Below are positions 9,392 through 15,832 of a stretch of DNA of 20,330 nucleotides, piece by piece; position 1 is the first letter of the stretch, and every line of letters begins with the position of its first letter. The notes beneath the pieces were generated by a model that saw only the letters and a program-made list of their open reading frames with translations, made no database searches and was not told the origin of the DNA. The stretch is from Mnemiopsis leidyi (Eukaryota > Ctenophora > Tentaculata > Lobata > Bolinopsidae): positions 1,223 through 21,552 of the forward strand of contig JH152941.1 of assembly GCA_000226015.1 (NCBI GenBank). Direction: 5' to 3'. Made by a program: the position numbers and the translations under genes.

Positions 9392-9500
9392 TTTTCGGCA
9401 GCATTTCGATGGTCCCTGCTCGCCCGTCGTTCCTCAATTCTACCAAGTTAGCTTACTAGCTATATTTTAAAAGCTTTACTTGCTTAATGGTTCTGATACA
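9392..9500 (-). repeat. Linker repeat, minus-strand copy
   Basis: About 100 bp whose reverse complement matches 14810-14915 and 15420-15527. It includes the palindromic TAGCTAGTNAGCTA and the GACGGGCGAGCAGGGACCA word that precedes the basic leader of module C. It marks the boundary between repeating units. Confidence 0.75.
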
Positions 9501-9862
9501 GCCACCAATACCATTTTTCGTGAATAAATTATATAAAAGTTGAATATCAGCTTGTATATTTCATTATTCGTGCAGCGAAGATGTCTCAGCTTGTCACTGA
9601 GACATCTACTTACGGTCCTTCTGTCTCTTTTAGCAAACTCAGCTACAACCTTGATTATAGTGTCCGTTGTGGACACGTCTAGGTAGGCGGTGTTTGAATC
9701 CCGCCTACCTAGATCGACAGGTTCCAACTCAAGAAGTGATGCATCTTCTTGAGGGATAATGCCGGCCTTGATGAGGAGGCAGTCGAGCATGTCCGGACAC
9801 GTGACCATGTCCCCCTCACCAAAGCCGGCACATTTCAATGTGTCGACGAATTCTTCATCCAT
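9476..9862 (-). CDS. Module C, copy 1: unrecognised 128-residue acidic protein, best-preserved copy
   Basis: ATG at 9862 opens MDEEFVDTLKCAGFGEGD, followed by a Cys-containing segment (TCPDMLDCLLIKAG), an acidic/Leu stretch (LLELEPVDLGRRDS), and a basic C-terminal part (KRDRRTVSRCLSDKLRHLRC). The frame extends upstream without an ATG through a basic, nuclear-localisation-like RKRKD and LALANSEPG. Three further copies in the window (8950, 13400, 14960) confirm this is the real frame. I recognise no family, fold or catalytic motif. About 20 C-terminal residues after EIYKL lie beyond the shared coding region and may be read-through. The segment is GC-richer than its surroundings, suggesting a foreign origin: an endogenised element or virus is possible but unproven. 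Confidence 0.55.
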   Translation of the reverse strand: MDEEFVDTLKCAGFGEGDMVTCPDMLDCLLIKAGIIPQEDASLLELEPVDLGRRDSNTAYLDVSTTDTIIKVVAEFAKRDRRTVSRCLSDKLRHLRCTNNEIYKLIFNFYIIYSRKMVLVAVSEPLSK

Positions 9863-9924
9863 TCCTGGCTCTGAATTGGCCAGAGCCAGGTCCTTTCTTT
9901 TCCGGCAACCTCTGCCAAACTTTT

Positions 9925-10115
9925 CTCGTTAGAACAATACTCAACACTGTGTGTTGTTCGACCGTTTAACCAGTTCCTAACTCCTCCAACAATTTGGAAA
10001 CTTTCTTATTCAAAGTCCGGTAGTTGTTCTTTGACAAGTGTCCCAGCTTTAGCCTTGGGTTCAGTTGGCCAACGGAAAATTCTTGGCTGGAATTTAGAGC
10101 ATCTATGAGCCGGCG
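9925..10115 (-). pseudogene. Module D, copy 2
   Basis: The minus-strand frame reads RRLIDALNSSQEFSVGQLN, then the same basic helical stretch as copy 1 (NNYRTLNKKVSKLLEELG), and stops at TAA shortly after because of an inserted/changed stretch near 9965. An upstream TAA lies just before the conserved part, so no complete gene remains. It is directly followed, within about 40 bp, by module C copy 1. D followed by C is thus one observed order of modules. Confidence 0.45.
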
Positions 10116-10139
10116 GTTGCTGGCGGTTCTTTAGCCAGG

Positions 10140-10680
10140 TCTAAAACTTTGGCCCAATTAGTTGGAATTTAAGGGTGCTTAGACGAACTCCAAGCCATTT
10201 GAAATAATAATACATATTCATGTATGAGCTGCTCTTTGCTGAGAGCTTAACTGTAACGCAGCGTGACAAACGTTCTAGCCATATCATGGGTTTCCAACTA
10301 TTTTCCGTTGGGTATTGTATGATTTATTGACTTCTTGTACTTTTTAGATTTTATATTACTTTCCCAATATTTCAAAAAAAGAAGGACAGGAATATGAAAA
10401 AAAGAAAATATGAAAAATTACGATTACAATAGAAGTGACTATTCTGCTTCTAATGAAACCGCCGTTTCTTTGATCCCTGTTCTTCTAGCCAGTGCAGTTC
10501 ACATCCTTGTGTTTGTCTTGTTAATGATAACCAGCACTACCTTGTTTACTCGGCCGTGTTAAAGTGTTAGAAGAAAGATACAACTTTCACTGTGCAATAT
10601 CTCGTGTCTCTGGCCACGTTTGCAATTGCATGAAATATATGGAGTCAAGATAGGAGAACTGATGTTAATACGATAATTAA
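10140..10680. other. Stretch without a supported gene
   Basis: The unknown-element homology ends near 10140. The remainder is AT-rich with an A-rich patch at 10375-10420. I see no gene. Confidence 0.45.
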
Positions 10681-10681
10681 T

Positions 10682-10860
10682 CTAGTTTCTTAGAACATAA
10701 ATGTAATGAAGATGTTTACATAGATTTTTTGGATGTTTAGTGGAATCTACGTAACAACACAGCTTATCCTCAACTGGCGCTGCCACTTTGTTAGACACCG
10801 GTGGGAGGATGTCGTGTTGGTACTTGGTAGTAATCTCGGGTCCAGTGTCTTGATTACTAT
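10682..10860 (-). CDS. Possible alternative terminal exon (weak)
   Basis: This minus-strand frame (DSNQDTGPEITTKY through CCYVD to a stop) would be in phase with a donor inside the exon at 10997-11251 (ACTG|GTAATA, 11023-11028) if spliced at CCAG|AT (10861-10863). The acceptor has a poor pyrimidine tract; TTGCAG|GG at 10881-10886 is a better acceptor but is out of phase. No family is recognised. It may simply be a chance open frame. Confidence 0.2.
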
Positions 10861-10996
10861 CTGGCCAGGCCCATCCCTGCAAGCCGGAACTTGAGATCGT
10901 ACTTAAAATATTTGGTTCGACTTACAAAAAGCCACTGTCATCCTTCCATGTCTCGGGCAGACTTGTTAAAAACGATCTAGCAAACTGAAGGAGCCG

Positions 10997-11251
10997 TCAA
11001 ATCGATGCAAAAGATACAACTTTATTACCAGTAATTCTTTTCCATATATGATTTATCTTTCGCCTAATATTAGGAGTAATGTTAGGCTTTACATTCCGTC
11101 TGCAGCCAATCGTGTCTGCAAGTTTATCTTGCCCTTGACTGATTAGCTTCTTCATCGGGCCATTTCGGTGTTGATTGTTCAATTGCCACAATGTCATTGG
11201 CGATTCTTTGCCCTTTCCCATCTTTTGAAGCAGCTTAAAATGGAATTCGTA
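10997..11251 (-). CDS. Putative secreted protein, exon 2
   Basis: The exon starts after a minus-strand acceptor ATTTTAGTGCAG at 11252-11263, with TAC as first codon, and runs 84 codons to TGA at 10997. It is very basic (KLLQKMGKGKES, then NIRRKINHIWKRI) and has a single Cys. Its phase 0 start matches the phase 0 donor of the exon at 11567-11971, across a 315-bp intron. Joined, the product would be 219 residues. I recognise no domain. The main doubt is that both exons could be chance open frames; their good splice signals and matching phase are the support. Confidence 0.4.
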   Translation of the reverse strand, partial: YEFHFKLLQKMGKGKESPMTLWQLNNQHRNGPMKKLISQGQDKLADTIGCRRNVKPNITPNIRRKINHIWKRITGNKVVSFASI

Positions 11252-11566
11252 CTGCACTAAAATTATGCATTATACTTAACTTTTTTAACAAATAATTATC
11301 TCATCACAGAATCTTAGAATATCAAAAAGGAACAAAAAATACTTGAAAATAAATACGAATGCTAAACACAATGCTCCACTGAACTATTTGTTCAATACTA
11401 AAAATTTACATTATTCAATCTGCTTGGAAATATTTGCCAGCGCTCGACGTTAAATAACTCTATCCTACAATGTTTTGTGCACTATTTTAATATTTAATAC
11501 ACTAATTATTCCCCAGAGCTTTAATCGCTCCTTATAAAATCAGCTAAATTGTCCTACACTTCTCAC

Positions 11567-11971
11567 ATACGTATGCGTTGTTTCGTTGGACATGTTCTGC
11601 TTTTGCAGAACAAGTCGTAACCCTGGCGCTAGCTGACCCAGCTTTCCTCTTGTACAACACTTTTTCAAATTCCATGCCTGATTATGATATAAAAATTTAG
11701 ATAAGTTAACTTTAAAAATAGACTCAAGATCAAAAGAACAATACTGCAACTGAATTATAGTTCGACCATATTTATCAATTAGTCGCTTTGCTCTTGCCTG
11801 ATATTGGAACATTTTACTTGTGGTAAAAGTGACCTTCTTTTTCTCTGCTTTCGGAGAAACCTGACTCTCTTTCTTCTCTGTCCGCATCCCCATGCTTAAG
11901 TCAATGTTTATGAACACTAGCGTGTTTAACAGCAAGGAAACACTCAGACACAACAAATAAATCTGAAACAT
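11567..11971 (-). CDS. Putative secreted protein, exon 1 with signal peptide
   Basis: ATG at 11971 opens MFQIYLLCLSVSLLLNTLVF, a hydrophobic stretch of about 20 residues that would serve as a signal peptide or N-terminal anchor. It is followed by a charged segment with KAEKKKVTF, and a region with two adjacent Cys (KKCCTRGKLG). The 135-codon exon ends at a good donor, TAT|GTGAGAAGT. An alternative is that ATGTTTCAG at the start is itself an acceptor and this is an internal exon. The gene is unrecognised. Insect salivary and venom proteins often look like this, but nothing here demonstrates such a role. Confidence 0.42.
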
Positions 11972-13250
11972 GAATTAAAACCAGTGTACGAGTACTTACT
12001 GCATTTACCGTCTGGAAATATTTAGTTTCGACATGTTTAACCCTCCATGTCTCCTCAGTCCAAGGACTGAATCAAGGTAAGAAGATACAAATGTAAAGTT
12101 CAAATATACAATGTAAGTCCTGTAATTATCAACAGTTGGTACTAGTTAATTCACAGTATGTTACTACAATTTAAGTTGGGGTAGACAATTACAAATAAAG
12201 CTGCATTTAAAACCTAAGCAACATCAAGCCACTTCATTGCTGTAGTTTCAATATGCCAGCATTTGGCTTATTTGTTTCCGTTTTAATGGAAATTTTGCCC
12301 TTCAATGTTGCAGATTTGGTGGTGGGTCTAACGACAATTCAAGCAAAAAAGTTCAATAGATTTGCAGTTTTATCAAGATAATACTATTTTGCATGCAGCG
12401 ATTGCCTTAATAGCCTATATTCTGTAAACTAATAGCCTTTATTACTTGGAAGAATCGGAAGAAATTAATGCACGCGATGTTGAAAGCAATACACTTACAT
12501 ATTATTAAAATAACTATTTGTTTACTTTATTAATCGTTCTCAGTCATATTGTTTTCGGTCACCCTGGTGACTCCAGTCTCTGTATTCGTTAGTTTTTTCG
12601 CTCGGAGTATCTCTCTATTATTTTGCCACCTAGTAGAAAGTAGGTTTACTCGGTTATGTTAAGTTAATTCTGTGCTACATGCCTTAAAACGTAAAATTTA
12701 AAGGCTATGTTAAAGAACTTGACTGGTTGGAAACACTTCTGTTTGAACTGGTTTCGAGCCTGTAATTGTCTCTATACCCTTATCTGCTTATCATTTTCCA
12801 TGACTTTCAAAATGAGTTTTGGTTATTGGAATGCTAATCGATAGACATAAAACCAAGACCAAGTAACGATTTTCTAAAAGTCAAATGAAAACTTTGGATG
12901 TCAAGAAATCAATTAGCACTTCGCGACTCTAAATGCAATACATAAAATATATATCTCTCAAAAGTGTTTTCTACATTTTCCTCAATTCTCCAACAGTCCA
13001 ACCCATTTTCGTAATCATTCCTTCAATTTGTCGTGAGCATTTCCATTCAGTGTTCATCAGATCCTACCAATACCCCAACCATGTTTAATTGAAACATCCT
13101 CAGTTTCTATAAGGTATCCCTAGATAAGAAAACATTTAAACAACATTTCATTTGTAATTATACCATGTGATGATGGTGTGTCTGTGAAGATTTTGGTTCG
13201 ACGCCCACGTGCATATTGCATCGAAATTTTCATCATAATATACCAATATT
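11972..13250. other. Stretch without a supported gene
   Basis: AT-rich sequence with only short open frames. It would include the upstream region of the putative secreted-protein gene. A small palindrome GTCACC-CT-GGTGAC is present near 12557. Nothing else stands out. Confidence 0.4.
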
Positions 13251-13289
13251 TAACAAACCATTTTTCATCTATATTATAATTGAAAGAAG

Positions 13290-13660
13290 GGGAATTGCTA
13301 CTCTGGAAAAGTTAAACCCAAACGCCGGAGAAACTTAAGTTCAGTTGCAGGAATATAACAGTGGAACAGGAGGATCATATATGAACTGTTATCAGTTCAG
13401 AGCCAGGAATGGATGAAGAATTCAGGTAGGCGGGATTCAACCACCGCCTACCTAGATGTGTCCACAACTGACACAATTTTTAAAGTTGTGGCAGAGGTTG
13501 CCGGAAGGGCCAGAAGAACAGTACGAAGATGTCTCAGCGACAAGTTCAGCTGAGACATCCGGAATAATTCTTGTTTGGATGTTACTCCAAATCTTCCCAG
13601 TGACTCTTACTAAGATGATGTGAGTTCATATGATTACCCTTGCCAATAGCAGCCGCTTCA
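13290..13660 (+). pseudogene. Scrambled mosaic of modules A and C (copies A0 and C0)
   Basis: Positions 13300-13380 are a degraded version of the end of module A (compare 14410-14490), interrupted by stops. This runs through NCYQF-like sequence into the GMDEEF start of module C, then skips about 55 codons of C and resumes at the GRRDS segment, continues to the RRCLSDK part, and finally jumps to a piece (13575-13600) matching the C-terminal LDVTPNLPS of module A copy 2. Four module pieces are thus joined out of order. It cannot encode a normal product and records deletion or recombination between units. Confidence 0.6.
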
Positions 13661-13694
13661 TGCAGCAGCTATTGTTGTCAGCAGCAAAGACTTA

Positions 13695-13994
13695 TTGCTG
13701 CCTGAATACACTGATGGTGGAGCGAGAGACCGTGATTTAAGGATGAGCCTCCTAAATATGAACGATCCGGAGGTTAGAGAGGCGAGAAAGGACCACAATC
13801 GCCTTTTTGAATATTTGCTGTGGACTCAATACAAAAGTAAGGATCTTATTAAGGTTATCAAGTTGCCTCCAATCGCCGGAGCAACTAAGGTACAATTGCA
13901 AGAGTATAACAGATTATGCAAAAGTGTTCAAAACGAAATAACATTTAGATTTTATTCATCAGAGGCAAGACGGAGTTTTGATCGGGCTAGTTGA
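13695..13994 (+). pseudogene. Module A, copy 1 (partial, unknown protein)
   Basis: Open for 100 codons without an ATG at its start; PEYTDGGARDRDLRMSLL leads into a charged segment (NDPEVREARKDHNRLFEYLL) and SKDLIKVIKLPPIAG. The 209 bp at 13704-13912 match 14259-14467 at about 93% by eye. After QLQEYN it leaves the module A sequence and enters a stretch (KSVQNEI...) that runs, after a frame change, into module B. It is therefore a truncated copy ahead of the fuller copy. No family is recognised. Nucleotide composition is GC-richer than the flanks. Confidence 0.5.
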
Positions 13995-14295
13995 AACAGT
14001 GGGAAAGCTCGGAAAATTAAATGGGGAGCTGAGGGCGCTCGTTTCTGAACTACAAAAGAAGCAGCTGGAAACGGAGGCTCAGCTCAAAGCTCAGAAGGCC
14101 GCTCTTAGTCTTGCCCAGATGGAGATCAAGAAGTTGAGAACCGTGCCACCTGCCGCGGTCCCGTACACCCCCATGCCCTCAATAGGAACGTCGCCTAGCG
14201 TCTCCCCCCTCCTTCAGAGATCCGAAAAAAGGAGGATAGTGAAGGACTTATTGATGCAGAATACAGTGATGGAGGAGCAACCGACCATAATTTAA
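13978..14295 (+). CDS. Module B: coiled-coil plus Pro/Ser-rich segment (unknown)
   Basis: About 50 residues with clear heptad character (VGKLGKLNGELRALVSEL, then KKQLETEAQLKAQKAALSL) are followed by a Pro/Ser-rich part (YTPMPSIGTSPSVSPLL). There is no ATG start; the frame extends upstream to a stop near 13950 via HQRQDGVLIG. The last about 97 bases overlap, in a different frame, the N-terminal acidic part of module A copy 2. The likely reading is that B and A were one protein, coiled coil then acidic region then A, and that an indel in the Pro-rich tail now separates them; a programmed frameshift is the less likely alternative. Coiled coils suggest oligomerisation. No family is recognised. 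Confidence 0.45.
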   Translation: MIGLVETVGKLGKLNGELRALVSELQKKQLETEAQLKAQKAALSLAQMEIKKLRTVPPAAVPYTPMPSIGTSPSVSPLLQRSEKRRIVKDLLMQNTVMEEQPTII

Positions 14296-14855
14296 GAATG
14301 AGCCTCCTTAACACGAACAATCCGGAGGTTAGAGAGGCGAGAAAGGACCACAATCGGCTTTTTGAATATTTGCTGTGGACTCAATACAAAAGTAAGGATC
14401 TTATTAAGGTTATCAAGTTGCCTCCAATCGCCGGAGCAACTAAGGTACAGTTGCAAGAGTATAACAGCAGAACAGGAGGACCATACATGGAGTGGGATAT
14501 GGTCAGAGCCTGTATAAATATATCGCAGGACCACTTGAAACACCACTGCCTCGACAATAGGCAAACAAGAAAGAAACTGCAGTCCCTTCTGGACAATTTC
14601 CAGGACAGGCTTACTGAAACTCTGCAAACAACGGTCAGCATAATACCACAAGCTGACCTTGTTTACACTTTTGACCCTGTTCAGATATTCACGCCACCTG
14701 CTTACTCAATGCACTTGGTAAGAGATAACTATAGGTCCCTTGCAACACTGAACACAACTGCTGAACGGATTAATTCTAGTTTGGATGTTACTCCCAATCT
14801 TCCCAGTCGTGATGGCTGTATCAGAACCTTTAAACAAGTGAAGCTTTTACATTAA
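14199..14855 (+). CDS. Module A, copy 2: longest unknown ORF of the cluster
   Basis: The frame is open from 14199 to a TAA at 14853-14855, 218 codons. The first internal ATG at 14298 gives 185 residues, but similarity with copy 1 starts earlier (EYSDGGATDHNLR), so the true N-terminus is upstream. The acidic start is followed by the charged MSLLN...LFEYLLWTQYKSK segment, PPIAGATKVQLQEYN, a middle with likely helices (NRQTRKKLQSLLDNFQDRL), and a C-terminal part with VYTFDPVQIFTPPAYS. No enzymatic or zinc motif is seen and no family is recognised. Together with B it could be a scaffold or cofactor protein of an element. The 3' end runs into the linker repeat. Confidence 0.5.
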   Translation, partial: RLPPPSEIRKKEDSEGLIDAEYSDGGATDHNLRMSLLNTNNPEVREARKDHNRLFEYLLWTQYKSKDLIKVIKLPPIAGATKVQLQEYNSRTGGPYMEWDMVRACINISQDHLKHHCLDNRQTRKKLQSLLDNFQDRLTETLQTTVSIIPQADLVYTFDPVQIFTPPAYSMHLVRDNYRSLATLNTTAERINSSLDVTPNLPSRDGCIRTFKQVKLLH

Positions 14856-14915
14856 ATAGCTAGTTAGCTAACTTGGTTGAATTCAGGTACGACGGGCGAG
14901 CAGGGACCAGCGAAC
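14810..14915 (+). repeat. Linker repeat, plus-strand copy 1
   Basis: About 105 bp repeated at 15420-15527 at roughly 90% identity by eye, and inverted at 9392-9500. Contains TAGCTAGTTAGCTAAC and GACGGGCGAGCAGGGACCA. The distance of about 610 bp between copies equals one linker-plus-module-C unit. Confidence 0.75.
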
Positions 14916-15126
14916 TGTTATCAGAAAAGAAAGAAGGACCTGGCTTTGGCTAGTTCAGAGCCAGGAATATAGGAGGAATTTGTCGACACATTAAAATGTG
15001 CCGGCTTTGGTGAAGGGGACGAAGCACAAAGCATGGTCACGTGTCCGGACATGCTCGACTGCCTCCTCATCAAGGCCGGCATTATCCCTCAAGAAGATGG
15101 AACACTTCTTGAGTTGGAACCCGTCG

Positions 15127-15164
15127 ATCTAGGTAGGCGGGATTCAAACACCGCCTACCTAGAT
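15127..15164. repeat. Perfect 14-bp hairpin within module C
   Basis: ATCTAGGTAGGCGG pairs perfectly with CCGCCTACCTAGAT around a 10-nt loop. Equivalent hairpins are at 9678-9713 (13 bp) and 13424-13453 (10 bp). It lies in codons for the LGRRDSNTAYL segment. Confidence 0.85.
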
Positions 15165-15231
15165 GTGTCCACAACGGACTCTATAATCAAAGTAGTGGCT
15201 GAGTTTGCTAAAAGAGACAAAAGGACCGTAA

Positions 15232-15264
15232 GAAGATGTCTTAGCGACAAGCTGAGACATCTTC
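15232..15264. repeat. 14-bp hairpin within module C, one mismatch
   Basis: GAAGATGTCTTAGC and GCTGAGACATCTTC are separated by 5 nt. Equivalents are at 9579-9607 (11 bp perfect, 7-nt loop) and 13528-13559 (11 bp perfect, 10-nt loop). It covers the RRCLSDKLRHLR codons. Confidence 0.85.
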
Positions 15265-15299
15265 GCTGCGCGAATAATGATATATACAAGCTGAGGGTT

Positions 15300-15385
15300 T
15301 TGAGGTAGGTACATTTAGGGTTAATTAAGGTTAGGTAGATATACTTAGGGTTAATCTTATTTTTAAACTGATTTATCTTTTATTT
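15300..15385 (+). repeat. About 85-bp insertion with doubled TTAGGGTTAAT
   Basis: Absent from the matching position of the left arm (near 9540). It contains two copies of a roughly 20-bp word ending TTAGGGTTAAT, about 30 bp apart. It interrupts module C copy 2 just after DIYKL. Its ends are not resolved and no clear target duplication is seen. Confidence 0.55.
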
Positions 15386-15419
15386 AACTTTTATCAAATT
15401 TATTCATGAAAAACGGTAT

Positions 15420-15527
15420 TGGTGGCTGCATCAGAACCATTAAAAACAAGTGAAGCTTTTACAATATAGCTAGTTAGCTAACTTGGTAGAATTGAGGAAC
15501 GACGGGCGAGCAGGGACCATCGAAATG
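15420..15527 (+). repeat. Linker repeat, plus-strand copy 2
   Basis: Second plus-strand copy of the linker (see 14810-14915), leading to a basic stretch (CCRKRND) that is then followed by different sequence, not module C. Confidence 0.75.
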
Positions 15528-15832
15528 CTGCCGAAAAAGAAACGACCTGGCTCTGAGTGTACACCAACAGATTAATATGGAATTTAGCAAAACTTGCAAG
15601 TGGGACTAAGTGCTTAAACGGTATGTTGTGGTGGACAAGTCTCGGCCCATAATGGAAATGGGTGCCTTTATGAAGAAAATGGTTGGAGAGATCGAAAAAA
15701 ATTAGACAATCTTCTGAAACAAGCTGTTAAACTGTGATTTGTTAAATGGATAGGGGAGGGGGAGAATTTTCCACAGAGGAAGTTATAACTGATGTGGTGG
15801 ACAGTGACAGATACAAAGAAATACAAATGATT
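15528..15832 (+). pseudogene. Unknown coding remnant downstream of the linker (module E)
   Basis: After the basic CCRKRND leader the frame ends soon. A second open piece encodes RYVVVDKSRPIMEMGAFMKK and continues as an amphipathic, probably coiled-coil end. A run of seven A (near 15695) puts the final KLDNLLKQAVKL residues in another frame. A third piece from an ATG at 15746 is acidic (STEEVITDVVDSDRYKEIQ). The same order and the same A7 are present in the left arm at 9098-9440, so the break predates the duplication or the A7 is used. No family is recognised. Confidence 0.4.

Larger units (their letters stand above)
9098..9905 (-). repeat. Large inverted repeat, left arm
   Basis: Its reverse complement is collinear with about 14925-15832. 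The segment 9098-9440 versus 15481-15832 shows only about five differences in some 345 bp by eye; the module C part is a little more diverged, and the right arm has an extra about 85 bp near 15300-15385. The arms are about 5 kb apart. The left arm carries the best open copy of module C. Confidence 0.85.
14960..15308 (+). pseudogene. Module C, copy 2 (start lost, tail replaced)
   Basis: The copy follows a basic leader (KRKKDLALASSEPG). The ATG GAT of copy 1 is here ATA TAG, so the start is lost and a stop created. Downstream the frame is intact: EEFVDTLKCAGFGEGDEAQS, then TCPDMLDCLLIKAG and the basic RRCLSDKLRHLRC end. It keeps the four residues EAQS missing from copy 1. An ATG at 15033 could start a shortened 91-residue product, but similarity shows that this is internal. 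After DIYKL the last residues come from an inserted sequence. Function is unknown, as for copy 1. Confidence 0.5.
14925..15832 (+). repeat. Large inverted repeat, right arm
   Basis: Collinear with the reverse complement of 9098-9905, except for an extra about 85 bp around 15300-15385. It ends abruptly near 15832, where the sequence becomes DUF4218-type transposase. Confidence 0.85.

Noticed and set aside
9678..9713. tRNA T-arm lookalike (GGCGGTGTTTGAATCCCGCC)
   Set aside because: The stem and TTGAATC loop resemble a T-arm, but there is no A-box, acceptor stem or anticodon arm around it, and the same hairpin lies inside module C codons in other copies.
14292..14651. 119-codon minus-strand frame
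   Set aside because: Antisense shadow of module A copy 2, whose plus-strand frame is supported by a second copy.
13695..14855. Assignment of modules A/B to a named viral phosphoprotein or capsid family
   Set aside because: Acidic plus coiled-coil character is too general; no diagnostic motif was seen, so no viral family is named.
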